From: Gammaproteobacteria bacterium
GTDB lineage: Bacteria; Pseudomonadota; Gammaproteobacteria; Steroidobacterales; GCA-2729495
Assembly (NCBI GenBank): GCA_030746435.1
Contig: JASLMV010000007.1
Coordinates: 45,655 to 109,654 of the forward strand
Direction of reading: 5' to 3'
Length of the DNA stretch: 64,000 bases
Under the pieces are notes generated by a model. It ran no database searches and had not been told where the DNA came from. It saw only the letters and a program-made list of their open reading frames with translations. Shown piece after piece: positions 37,635-46,173 of this stretch; the stretch's first letter is position 1, and each line of letters opens with the position of its first letter. Position numbers and translations under genes: made by a program.

Positions 37635-39025
37635 CAATTCCTATGGTTACTATGTTGAGGTCGATTTATATCCTTCTTTCTTTGAGGCGAGCGCTGAAGC
37701 TTTTTTTGATATCGTGTGCAGTAGTCATTTTTGCCGGGACGGGCGGTATTGTGCAGGCCGGCGACTTCTCGTGGGAGCTGGCACTGGAAACGCGGTACAC
37801 AGACAATATAGGCATGATCCCCGGCGATGGGCTGGACGAACTTTCCCTGGTACCAAGTGGCACCCTGATTTATGAAAGCCAAACCCCGAGGCTTGATGCA
37901 GAAATCGAGGGGCTGGTGCGGCATTACAATTACACCAAGGATACCAGCGACAGTGAGACCTTGTATTTTGGTGACCTGGTACTGGACTTCCATCTCGTGC
38001 CCGATCTGATTGACTGGCGTATAGAAGATCATCTGAGTAACGAACCAATCGCGTCCGATGTGGCTGATATTCCGGACAACCGCCAAAATATTAATGTATT
38101 TTTTACGGGCCCCGAGTTTACGTTCCGCATGGGGCAACGTAATCGTATCGACCTGATAGGTGGTTTAATCCGGACTCATGCTGAAGACACACCGGAATTT
38201 GACAGTGATCGCAATACCGGACGTCTTGCCTACGTTCACTCCGTATCTAACCGCTTTGACCTCGGCTTAAGCGGCGAGTGGGAGGACGTTGAATTTGATG
38301 AACTGGTGGACTCCCCCTTAGGGATAGTTAGCGGCGACTACGACCGTACCGATGGCTACCTGACCGCCAGCTTCAGGAGAGGGTCTAACACACTGGAACT
38401 TGAGGCGGGTTCAACAGACCTGGATTACAAGGAATTGCCCGACGATGACGGCGAGCGCGTATTTGTGCGCTTCGCCCGTGAAGTTAGTGAAACAGCTGAA
38501 TGGGAGTTTCTCTATCAGGATATATTCACTGATGCATCGCGTACCGTTGAGGGGCAGCCCAGCCTTGGTCTGGGTGGTATCAACGTGTCAGCTGACGTGT
38601 ACCGGCTGGAGGGTTTGCAGTTTAGCTATAGAGGACCTATCTCTACTGCTACTGTAGAGTTGACCGCAGCTGCACGCGAAGAAACCTATGTGCAGGAGTT
38701 AGAAGTTGCAGATAGCGAGGGTAGTGAAGACCGCGACGTAGACGAAATCCTCCTTGATATCAGTATTCCTATTGGCCCGCGGTTCGACTGGGTTAGTACG
38801 ATCAGTTGGTCGGAGTTTGACTACAAGGATTTGCTGACCGAGGGCCCTGCACCTGAATTACGCAAAGACCAGGAGTCCTGGCTGATTACTGGTATCCAGT
38901 ACCAGATGCGCAGGCATCTGCAGTTGCGGGCAGAGGTTGGCCGTCACATCATCGACAGTAACGATCCACTGATCGATGCAGACGAAAACCTGGTAACAAT
39001 CTCGATCATCTGGTCTAACCGCTAG
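37631..39025 (+). CDS. outer-membrane beta-barrel protein of the XrtA-type polysaccharide operon
   Basis: A 464-residue protein with a basic N-terminus and signal segment (about 18-42, ending VQAGDFSW). The rest alternates short beta-strand-like stretches with acidic loops, such as YTDNIGM, IEGLVRHYNYTKDT and VTISIIWSNR at the C-terminus, which ends close to a barrel-type terminal strand. It fits the conserved barrel protein found after the ATPase gene in exosortase-A loci. It may assist export or secretion through the outer membrane. The start overlaps the previous stop by 4 bases; later ATGs at 37646 or 37652 are possible. Confidence 0.85.
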   Translation: MTIPMVTMLRSIYILLSLRRALKLFLISCAVVIFAGTGGIVQAGDFSWELALETRYTDNIGMIPGDGLDELSLVPSGTLIYESQTPRLDAEIEGLVRHYNYTKDTSDSETLYFGDLVLDFHLVPDLIDWRIEDHLSNEPIASDVADIPDNRQNINVFFTGPEFTFRMGQRNRIDLIGGLIRTHAEDTPEFDSDRNTGRLAYVHSVSNRFDLGLSGEWEDVEFDELVDSPLGIVSGDYDRTDGYLTASFRRGSNTLELEAGSTDLDYKELPDDDGERVFVRFAREVSETAEWEFLYQDIFTDASRTVEGQPSLGLGGINVSADVYRLEGLQFSYRGPISTATVELTAAAREETYVQELEVADSEGSEDRDVDEILLDISIPIGPRFDWVSTISWSEFDYKDLLTEGPAPELRKDQESWLITGIQYQMRRHLQLRAEVGRHIIDSNDPLIDADENLVTISIIWSNR

Positions 39026-39047
39026 ATCGGGTCACAACCGGTCTTCT

Positions 39048-40166
39048 TCAGCGGACTGACTCGTACCCACCAGAAACGCCGTTCGGCGAGAATACGATCT
39101 GCCAGAGCTGGTTGCCGCCGGCCCGAAAGCCCCCGGCACATGCGAGCAGGTAATAGCGCCACATCCTGAAGAAACGCTCATCGTAATTGTTACGCAATTC
39201 ATCCCACTTGTTCTCGAATCGGTCGTACCAGCACATCAGGGTGCGCTCATAGTCCTGCGGGAAGTTGTGCCAGTCCTCGAGGTTGTGTAAACCCTCGGCC
39301 GCACGTGTAATCTGAGCAGCCGAAGGCAGCATTCCATTGGGGAAGATATAGCGTGTCAGCCATGGATCTGTTCGCGTCAGGCTCTTCCGTGTGCCGATGG
39401 TGTGCAGTAGAAACAGCCCGTCCGGAGCCAGGCCACGCCGCACCACTTTCATATAGGACCGGTAGTTTTTGTAACCGACATGTTCAAACATACCGATTGA
39501 ATATACGCGGTCATAATGGCCGTCTATTTCGCGATAATCCTGGAGTCGAATTTCGACGGGCAGATCGCCACATAGCTCGCTGGCCCGTTCGTACTGGTCG
39601 CGGGATATCGTTATGCCGGTTCCCTCTATCCCGTATTGCTCTGCGTAGTAATGTAGCGCGCCGCCCCAGCCGCATCCGATATCCAGCACCCTCATACCCG
39701 GTTCCAGGTGCAATTTTCGGGCGATCAGATCCAGCTTATTTTCCTGTGCCTGGTCCAGTGTTTCAGCATCTTTCCAATACGCGCAGCTATAGATCATGCG
39801 CTGGTCGAGCATAGCGCGGTAAAGGTCGAAGCCCAGGTCATAGTGTTTCTGTCCGACCTCGAAAGCGCGGGCCCTGCGCTGCAGATTTCGGATGTGCGCA
39901 TCCAGGGTAAAAACAAGTTGTTTCAGCGGCCTGATCTGCTGCTGAAAGTTTGCACGAAATGCTTTGCAGATCATTTCGTCCAGCTGCTCGCATTCCCACC
40001 AACCGTCCATATAGCTTTCGCCGACGCCGAGCATCCCCTGGGCGACAACACGCTCATAGATTTCGTTATTGATAACGTGGACATCCCAGGGGCGATTGCC
40101 CTCGATCTGGATATCCGCCGAGGCAAGGATTGCCTCCACTTTCCTGCGGTAACGTTGGGCAGCCAT
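39048..40166 (-). CDS. cfa: cyclopropane-fatty-acyl-phospholipid synthase
   Basis: A 372-residue protein of normal length. The SAM-binding motif VLDIGCGWGGALHYYAE lies near 163-179. Family motifs include HYDLGFDLYRAMLD near 107, YSCAYWKDAETLDQAQ near 125 and MFEHVGYKNYRSY near 235. It methylenates unsaturated fatty acids in membrane phospholipids with S-adenosylmethionine. It lies downstream of the bufferin operon on the same strand, 157 bases from it, but has no obvious link to it. It converges with the beta-barrel gene. Confidence 0.95.
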   Translation of the reverse strand: MAAQRYRRKVEAILASADIQIEGNRPWDVHVINNEIYERVVAQGMLGVGESYMDGWWECEQLDEMICKAFRANFQQQIRPLKQLVFTLDAHIRNLQRRARAFEVGQKHYDLGFDLYRAMLDQRMIYSCAYWKDAETLDQAQENKLDLIARKLHLEPGMRVLDIGCGWGGALHYYAEQYGIEGTGITISRDQYERASELCGDLPVEIRLQDYREIDGHYDRVYSIGMFEHVGYKNYRSYMKVVRRGLAPDGLFLLHTIGTRKSLTRTDPWLTRYIFPNGMLPSAAQITRAAEGLHNLEDWHNFPQDYERTLMCWYDRFENKWDELRNNYDERFFRMWRYYLLACAGGFRAGGNQLWQIVFSPNGVSGGYESVR

Positions 40167-40323
40167 TAGAATACCCCCGTCTTCTTATCGTTGTGACTGG
40201 AATATTACCATCAGCTGGGCCACCAGCCTAAATGCCGCGCAGATCAGCCAGCCTTATAGTCAAAGACAGGCTGGTCGTGGAAACTACGCTCAGGAGTGGG
40301 CGGGGCCGGGGTGGGGGTCGTCG

Positions 40324-40914
40324 TCAGGAGTGGGTGCGCCTGGCAATCCAGTAGTCGAGGCTCACGAAGCGGCCGCCGCCGATGAAGAACAGGGCCAGCA
40401 ACATGACGAAGAAGGTCGCCGCGAACTCAATACCGTTATTGATCACTGCGAAACCGCCGTTTTCGGTCAGCCAGCTGTAGTCGCCGTGTTCCTTCAGTAT
40501 GTCCTTTGCAGCGCCCAGTCGCTCGATCGCGCCATCGACACGCTCGGTGACAAACGGCGATTTAGGGTCTGCAATGGCCTGCCAGCCATTTTCCCAGTGG
40601 GCCGTAACCGCGGCAACAATCATCGTGATCATGAGTGGCGCACATATCCAGCGTACGCCGAGGCCAATCAGCAGCAGAACCGCTCCCGCAACCTCGGTCG
40701 CGGTAGCCAGGAAGGCCATGACTTCAGGGAAGGGCATTCCTAAACCCCAGTCGGGGTTGCCAAACCATGCAACGGTATTGTCGAAACCATTCACCTTGTT
40801 CATGCCCGCCACCCAGAAAACGGGAACAAGGTAAAGGCGCAATGCAAGTGGCCCAAGCCAGTCAACGGCGCGGGTACTATCCAGCAGTCCCTGCAGTTTC
40901 TTCAGAAATTTCAC
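40324..40914 (-). CDS. DoxX family membrane protein (BufD-like)
   Basis: The start is placed at GTG 40912-40914, which has GAGG eight bases upstream and avoids overlap with the previous gene; an ATG at 40977 would add 21 residues over the neighbour's end. The product has about 196 residues and four hydrophobic segments, with GNPDWGLGMPFPEVMAFLATATEVAG typical of DoxX proteins. Bufferin operons often end with a DoxX gene. It is the fourth gene of the A-B-C-D order here and may be a membrane redox or metal-handling partner. Confidence 0.85.
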   Translation of the reverse strand: MKFLKKLQGLLDSTRAVDWLGPLALRLYLVPVFWVAGMNKVNGFDNTVAWFGNPDWGLGMPFPEVMAFLATATEVAGAVLLLIGLGVRWICAPLMITMIVAAVTAHWENGWQAIADPKSPFVTERVDGAIERLGAAKDILKEHGDYSWLTENGGFAVINNGIEFAATFFVMLLALFFIGGGRFVSLDYWIARRTHS

Positions 40915-40934
40915 GATTCCAACCTCGCGGATAA

Positions 40935-41720
40935 TCAGTGGCCTAACGTTCCGGTAATTACGCCCAGTTCGCGCCACTTCTCCATGATCTGCAACCCGCT
41001 TGCCACGACTTTTTCCGGTTCGGGGTGCTGCAATTCCTTAGCGATAATCTCCACCGCTTCACGACCCGTTAGCACGTCTTCACCCTCGAGCAGTTGAAAG
41101 AGTCTGGCACTTACGGGGTTTAGCTTTGCGTATTTAACTTTGCCCTCGTTATTCCGATAGACGAGGTGATGCTGTGGTTCGGCCGCCGGCTGATCAGGCC
41201 GGGCATCTTTGGTAAATTCACCAACAGGCCAGCTATAAGTCATGGCCCATGCCAGCGGCGACAAAACGGGCTGGTTATCCAGAAGATCGCCGTCGGGGGT
41301 CTCCTGAGGGCTACTGTCCGCATCGTCGGCCAGTTTCAACGCGGTCTCTACCCATTCGTAGTGAGCGAGCTCGTACATAAACGGCGGGTCGGCTTCAACA
41401 TCGTTGTCTTCCGGTGCCTTCCGCTCATCCGCAAGGTAGTTCAGGAATTCCCGTGCAACCTGTGGAAACAGCGGCGAAAGGCTGCGGTGTTCGCGATAGA
41501 AGTCACGCACTAATACCGCCCAACGATCTTCACCGAGTTGCGCAGCAAGTACAGGATAGCTGTTAGTAAGAAAGTTCGAAATATTGGTAAAAAATAAGTC
41601 ACGATAAATTTTCATGCGCCGGTCTTCTACGTCGGCGGGCGCCGGACAGTGATCCGGGTCACGTAAATGGGCAGCAAATTCATACTGCTTTGCTCGGAAA
41701 CCGCTATCAGTCCGGCTCAT
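40935..41720 (-). CDS. DUF2063 family RiPP partner protein (BufC-like)
   Basis: A 261-residue protein. The N-terminal domain matches DUF2063, with RMKIYRDLFFTNISNFLTNSYPVLA (about 34-58) and FYREHRSLSPLFPQVAREFLNYL near 77-99. A C-terminal winged-helix-like part is around 165-260. Proteins of this family pair with DUF692 enzymes and help present the precursor peptide. It begins 14 bases after the DUF692 gene, so co-transcription and complex formation are likely. Confidence 0.9.
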   Translation of the reverse strand: MSRTDSGFRAKQYEFAAHLRDPDHCPAPADVEDRRMKIYRDLFFTNISNFLTNSYPVLAAQLGEDRWAVLVRDFYREHRSLSPLFPQVAREFLNYLADERKAPEDNDVEADPPFMYELAHYEWVETALKLADDADSSPQETPDGDLLDNQPVLSPLAWAMTYSWPVGEFTKDARPDQPAAEPQHHLVYRNNEGKVKYAKLNPVSARLFQLLEGEDVLTGREAVEIIAKELQHPEPEKVVASGLQIMEKWRELGVITGTLGH

Positions 41721-41734
41721 GTGAACGATCTCTC

Positions 41735-42625
41735 TTAACTGGCTGCGCGCCGTTCGGCAGCTACAGGAGTTTTAACGGCATAGGGCGCCTGCAGCTCGAT
41801 GATGTGATCGATCTCTTCCAGCAACACCTCCAGTGGCGGTACATTAAAGTCCCGCTCCAGCAGTGTAGGCAGCGCACCGAAGTTCTTATAAGCAACAGCA
41901 GCGAGGTCCCAGACCGGATCGATAACCGGTGAGGCATGCGTATCAACCCGCAGATCCTCTGCATATTTCAAATGACCGGCAATATGGCAGTGCGTAACGC
42001 GTTCAGCTGGCAGAGCAAGTAAGAATTTCTCTGCGTTATAGCTATGATTAATGCTGTTGACGTAAATATTATTTATATCGAGTAACAGGTCGCAGTCCGC
42101 TTCCTCAAGCACTGCATTTATAAAGTCAATTTCATCCATTTCCTGTGCGGGCGCTGCGTAATAGGAAATATTTTCAATCGCTATACGCTGTTCAAGTATG
42201 TCCTGAACGTGTTTGATACGCCCGACTACGTAATGTATCGCGTCTTCGGTAAATGGAATGGGCATCAGGTTATACAGATGGCCACCATCACTGCAGTAAC
42301 TCAAGTGTTCGGAATAAACCCGGGCATCGTGTTTTGCTATGAATGCCCTGGTCTGGCGAAGGAATTCCTCATCCAGTGGTGCCGGGCCGCCCAGGGAAAG
42401 TGACAGGCCGTGGCAGATGAGTGGATAGTGTTCAAGGAGTTCGGCAAGCTTCTTCCCGTAGCGACCGCCGACGTTGATCCAGTTGTCCGGAGCGACTTCC
42501 AGGAAACTGATCTGTTCAGGTAGCTGGTCTGCAAGCGGGCCCAGAAGGGCCCGCCGCAGTCCCAGTCCCGCACCGTGCAGAGTACGCTGCCGTGCGGGCT
42601 TGGTTTTAAATGTAGAGCTGCTCAC
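41735..42625 (-). CDS. DUF692 multinuclear non-haem iron oxidase (BufB-like)
   Basis: A 296-residue protein of normal family length. Metal-ligand motifs are all visible: [46 protein letters not shown] and [12 protein letters not shown] enzymes with DUF2063 partners convert cysteines of bufferin precursors to 5-thiooxazoles, giving copper-binding peptides. Here the precursor gene ends 15 bases upstream and the partner starts 14 bases downstream. This is the modifying enzyme of a bufferin operon; the exact product is not known from sequence. Confidence 0.95.
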   Translation of the reverse strand: MSSSTFKTKPARQRTLHGAGLGLRRALLGPLADQLPEQISFLEVAPDNWINVGGRYGKKLAELLEHYPLICHGLSLSLGGPAPLDEEFLRQTRAFIAKHDARVYSEHLSYCSDGGHLYNLMPIPFTEDAIHYVVGRIKHVQDILEQRIAIENISYYAAPAQEMDEIDFINAVLEEADCDLLLDINNIYVNSINHSYNAEKFLLALPAERVTHCHIAGHLKYAEDLRVDTHASPVIDPVWDLAAVAYKNFGALPTLLERDFNVPPLEVLLEEIDHIIELQAPYAVKTPVAAERRAAS

Positions 42626-42640
42626 AAGATCACTTGCAAG

Positions 42641-42919
42641 TTAGCTGCCACATTTACCTTCACCACAACTACCTTCGCCATCACCACCATCTTCACCGCA
42701 ACTACCTTCGCCATCACCGCCATCTTCGCCGTCGTCCTTGTCCTCACCACAACCGCCTTCTTCATGCCCACCGGCAAGAAGCTGACCGTTCATGAGTTCT
42801 TCCATTGCGAAGATGTCTTCGCCTTCTTCGGCATTGGCAATACTTGCGGCACCCATTGTGCTGACAACGGCAGCACCGAATGCGAGGGCCAGTGGCTTAC
42901 GAATTGCTTGCTTCGACAT
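42641..42919 (-). CDS. bufferin-like RiPP precursor (BufA-like)
   Basis: A 92-residue protein with a clear Sec signal (about 1-30, ending SIANA). The mature part is Gly/Glu/Asp-rich with four cysteines, in GGCGED, GSCGED, GSCGE and GKCGS. The C-terminal EGKCG motif is characteristic of bufferin precursors. An 11-residue unit is duplicated at DNA level (42668-42733). It is followed by DUF692, DUF2063 and DoxX genes, the bufferin gene order. Post-translational thiooxazole formation and periplasmic copper sequestration are known for the Caulobacter system and are inferred here. Confidence 0.92.
   Translation of the reverse strand: MSKQAIRKPLALAFGAAVVSTMGAASIANAEEGEDIFAMEELMNGQLLAGGHEEGGCGEDKDDGEDGGDGEGSCGEDGGDGEGSCGEGKCGS
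42668..42733. repeat. 33-base tandem duplication within the bufferin precursor
   Basis: Units 42668-42700 and 42701-42733 begin identically (ACTACCTTCGCCATCACC) and differ at few positions. Each encodes eleven residues with one Gly-Ser/Ala-Cys-type site, so the duplication adds one modifiable cysteine. Confidence 0.85.
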
Positions 42920-43321
42920 GATTGAATATCTCCATTTACTGCTTAAGTATTTAACCCGGAAGATCCCGGGATACTAATCCCGGCAAGCGCCGGGCTACCG
43001 TCTTTGAGACCCTAGTGACACGCTAATGGTCCCGCGAACTAACTTCTTATGTAACCGACCAAGTATTACAGCTATCAGGTATTTTTACGATAAGCGGGCA
43101 AAATTAGATGTCCTTGATTTCAAAGTGATTAATGACCCTGTTTGGCTGGTATTTCAAAAACTTGCTGTATTGACCGGCTAATGCACCGGAAAGTTTCATC
43201 GGAAGTGCAATAAGTATTTTCCGAGGCTGCTTACTTGGGCTGAGAGTCCCGCCATCAAACACTTTGCGGGCCGTGCCGGCTCGGGGCATCAAACAGGGCC
43301 TGAAGCACCCGTATCGGCGAC
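42920..43321. promoter_or_regulatory. intergenic region upstream of the bufferin operon with REP-like hairpin
   Basis: No gene supported. On the minus strand, GTAG followed by CCCGGC-GCTT-GCCGGG (42979-42998) forms a strong hairpin with the GTAG foot typical of REP elements. Further CCCGG repeats lie at 42955-42970. A TGAGAC-N4-GTGACA motif is at 43005-43020, about 90 bases upstream of the precursor start. The rest, to 43321, shows nothing clear; a 62-codon minus frame at 43104-43292 is weak. Confidence 0.45.
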
Positions 43322-44281
43322 TTATTCGGTGCGCAGCGGCATAACGTTCAACAATGTGCGCGAATCGGATTCGACACGGCCAGCGCTGATTTTGACACCT
43401 GCTGCATTCAACACCGGGACAAAGTCAGGGATTGCGGTCAAGTTTTCGTACTGTGCATACAGCGGTACGAACAGTTCGGCGCCGGCGATGCGATCGAATT
43501 CCGCAGCAATATTCAGTCCGTTCCAACGCTTGTGCTCGTTCAGACAACAATGGCCGAAAGTTTGCAGCACATAGTCGAGGGTCATGCGGTTTTCGCTGCG
43601 GCTGCGTAACTTGAGATCGGCCTCCAGGAAATAGAGAGCGCCGGTCCAGTAAACGCGCATAAACGCATGCGTTTCTCTCAGATTGCTGCACAGGTCTGCC
43701 AGGGTATATTCGGGGTAGCGGTTGTCAACGCGGCCACGCTCGAAACCGTCATAGAGTTTTTGCCAGGCTTGCTCTTCGGTTAGCAGTCCGCTGCGATATT
43801 GCAGTACATTCTGGTAGTAGCTGGCGAGCCCTTCCGAAAACCAGATATCGGCGCGGCCCGGGAAGGGTATGAACAGGTGTGAGAACTCGTGGTAAGCGGT
43901 CCAGTCGCTTACGAAGTCATCCAGCGGGTATGCCGGGTTAACGTAAAAGAGTATGCCCTGGTCACCGCTGCGTAATACACGGGCGAACGGTACCGGGGAT
44001 ACTGAGCGGTACCTTTCAGAAGTGAATTGTTCCAGGATTATTCTTGTCCTCGACCGGGGCAACGTACCATGCAGTTTCTTCATGGTCTCTGCGACGGACT
44101 GCAGCCAGCTTTTCAGTTTGCGGCGCCCGGCCGCAGAAAACTCACCTCGCCACTCCAGGGCAAAAAGCCCGCCGCCCACGTCCAGCTCTTCGACCGGCTC
44201 GGCCGCCGCGGGGGCGGTCAGGGCCAGTGCCAGGATGAGCTGCAAGATCCGCAGTGCGCCATACTTGCCGCCTGCTTTCAT
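43322..44281 (-). CDS. secreted HExxH zinc metallopeptidase-like protein
   Basis: The ATG at 44279-44281 gives 319 residues with a signal peptide ending in the APAAA region (about 27); a GTG at 44299 would add six residues. YHEFSHLFIPFP near 130 supplies the HExxH zinc ligands, and WFSEGLASYYQ about 15 residues on gives the third glutamate, the gluzincin pattern. The C-terminal half has no recognised domain. It should act in the periplasm or outside the cell; the substrate is unknown. It diverges from the M28-like gene and shares a 172-base promoter region with it. Confidence 0.8.
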   Translation of the reverse strand: MKAGGKYGALRILQLILALALTAPAAAEPVEELDVGGGLFALEWRGEFSAAGRRKLKSWLQSVAETMKKLHGTLPRSRTRIILEQFTSERYRSVSPVPFARVLRSGDQGILFYVNPAYPLDDFVSDWTAYHEFSHLFIPFPGRADIWFSEGLASYYQNVLQYRSGLLTEEQAWQKLYDGFERGRVDNRYPEYTLADLCSNLRETHAFMRVYWTGALYFLEADLKLRSRSENRMTLDYVLQTFGHCCLNEHKRWNGLNIAAEFDRIAGAELFVPLYAQYENLTAIPDFVPVLNAAGVKISAGRVESDSRTLLNVMPLRTE

Positions 44282-44453
44282 TAACGTCTTCACAGGCACA
44301 GGTTACAACAGCCGGCGCGCAGTGTAGCGCACCGTCCCGAACCGTATGACCATCTGGTAGCAGGGCAAAGCTGCCGACGATCAATGCCGGCGCGCTGCTA
44401 CTACTATTGAGTGAAACAAGCGTTTGGGGAATGCAAAAAATGGGGGTCCGGCG

Positions 44454-46046
44454 ATGGTGAGGGTACGTGATATTGCATTGGTAGCAGGTCTTTTGACCCT
44501 GCCGCTTGCGGGCATGCCGGACAGGGCCGTTGCGGCGGATGCCTGGTTCGGCGTGGAAAGTCTGGACAAGCGGCTAAAACGATCGGAAAGTGCCCGCGCC
44601 CGCCTGGCCGACCCCGAATTCGGCGCACTGAGTCTGCGTCTGCCCGCCGACGAAGACCCCTACACCGACATCACAGGTAAGGAAGTCATGGGTTACCTGC
44701 AGGACATCATGGATATAACGGTGGAAACCCGGCCCGAAGGGGAAGGTTTCTGGGGGCGGATCGCGGGCTCGCGTTCCGAGGTTGCCAGCGCTGAATACAT
44801 TGCCGAAAAGTTCCGGGATTTCGGCCTGCAGGATGTGCGCCTCGAAGACGTAAAAGGCGGACCGCAATGGTGGCCGCTTAAGTGGGAAGCAACCTTGCTC
44901 GGCAGCGATGCATACGGTCAAGGTACGACCGACATCACCTTCGAATCTGCCTTTCCGGCTTTGCAGTTACAGGGTGAGCCGGTAGCCGTCGAAGACCTGG
45001 AAGCAGAACTGGTATTCGTCGGCTACGGACAGCCCGTCGATCTCGTCGGCCGGGATCTCGAGGGCAAGGTTGCGGTGGTGCGAGCGGCCATGCAGTCGGA
45101 TGGGTTTTTTCAGACTGCACGTGGCTATATGGATGGGGTAGTTGAGGCGGGCGCTGTCGGCGTACTTGTGATCATGGACGCACCCGGGAATCACCAGTAT
45201 GCGCTGGAAGACATGGGCCCGGGGCACGTGCCGGCACTGATACTGGGCGGCGATGACGGTCGTTTTTTAATGGCTGCGATGGCCGCAGCCGGTATCGTAA
45301 ACCCGTTGAAAATACGCATAGGCCTGACGACAGAAATTCGCGATAGCTGGCTTGGCAAGAACGTGTTTGGCCTGGTTCCCGGAACGGGCGATGAATACGT
45401 TGTCATCGTGTCGCACCTCGATGGATATTTCGAATCGGCCAACGATAACGGCGGCGGACTTGCATCAATGCTGGCGCTGGCTAATTACTATGCGAACGAG
45501 GCGCCTGAACAGCCTAAGCGCAACATGTTGTTCGTCGGCACGAGCGGCCATCACGAATTTTCAGACGGAGTCGCGACCCTCATCAGGGAGCACAAGGAAA
45601 CCCTTGATAATTCGGTGCTTGTTATGAATATCGAGCACCCCTCGTCTACGCTTAGCTATTACCGGGGTCCGTTAAAGTTTAAACGGGCGACCGTGCCGGG
45701 GCAGATCGCTACGACCACGACACACGGAACCCGGTCGCTTAATGTTTCTAACGGTAATGCCCTGTTGATCGACTTTTATCGCCAGGCCATAGATCGTTAC
45801 GGCCTCGTTATTAATGCGGAACGCGAGAAGAGCCCACCGACCGGTGATGCTTTCGATTTGTACCGCGCTGGCTACGTTGTCGTTCAGATCCTGGATGCCA
45901 ACATCTGGTATCACTCGACTGCCGACCGTATCGATGTGATACAGGAAGCCGGCATGGAGCGCGCGACCCGGTTGTATGCAGATGTCCTCGACCAGATTGA
46001 CCGTCATAGCCGGGAAGCATTGCAAGAGAGGGGCAAGCCCCAATAG
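44454..46046 (+). CDS. exported M28-like metallopeptidase homologue with PA insert, variant metal site
   Basis: The ATG at 44454 follows GGGGG and opens a signal peptide (MVRVRDIALVAGLL, ending AVAA); 530 residues. A PA-like segment (about 150-275) precedes the M28 core: VSHLDGYFESANDNGGG near 320 (HxD and DN ligands), MLFVGTSGHHEF near 362, VMNIEHPSS near 395, WYHSTADRID near 487. The usual Glu-Glu pair reads His-His, so catalysis may be changed or lost. It lies 127 bases before a Tat-signal TPP enzyme; the same pair recurs at 50624-54039. Confidence 0.8.
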   Translation: MVRVRDIALVAGLLTLPLAGMPDRAVAADAWFGVESLDKRLKRSESARARLADPEFGALSLRLPADEDPYTDITGKEVMGYLQDIMDITVETRPEGEGFWGRIAGSRSEVASAEYIAEKFRDFGLQDVRLEDVKGGPQWWPLKWEATLLGSDAYGQGTTDITFESAFPALQLQGEPVAVEDLEAELVFVGYGQPVDLVGRDLEGKVAVVRAAMQSDGFFQTARGYMDGVVEAGAVGVLVIMDAPGNHQYALEDMGPGHVPALILGGDDGRFLMAAMAAAGIVNPLKIRIGLTTEIRDSWLGKNVFGLVPGTGDEYVVIVSHLDGYFESANDNGGGLASMLALANYYANEAPEQPKRNMLFVGTSGHHEFSDGVATLIREHKETLDNSVLVMNIEHPSSTLSYYRGPLKFKRATVPGQIATTTTHGTRSLNVSNGNALLIDFYRQAIDRYGLVINAEREKSPPTGDAFDLYRAGYVVVQILDANIWYHSTADRIDVIQEAGMERATRLYADVLDQIDRHSREALQERGKPQ

Positions 46047-46173
46047 GCAGTCGCTACCGTTTTTTTGCAGCAGGTCATCCTTGCAATAGTTTATATTTGA
46101 TTCCCAGAAAGCATGGCTGCGGGCATAGATGTGGGTGCCGCAGTACTCGCTCAGTCGATAGGGGAAGGAAGCA

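Noticed and set aside
42661..42740. Short tandem repeats considered as a CRISPR-like array
   Set aside because: The units are adjacent without spacers and encode the bufferin precursor in frame.
43104..43292. 62-codon minus-strand frame upstream of the bufferin operon
   Set aside because: No ribosome-binding site, no recognised domain and a composition unlike the neighbouring genes.
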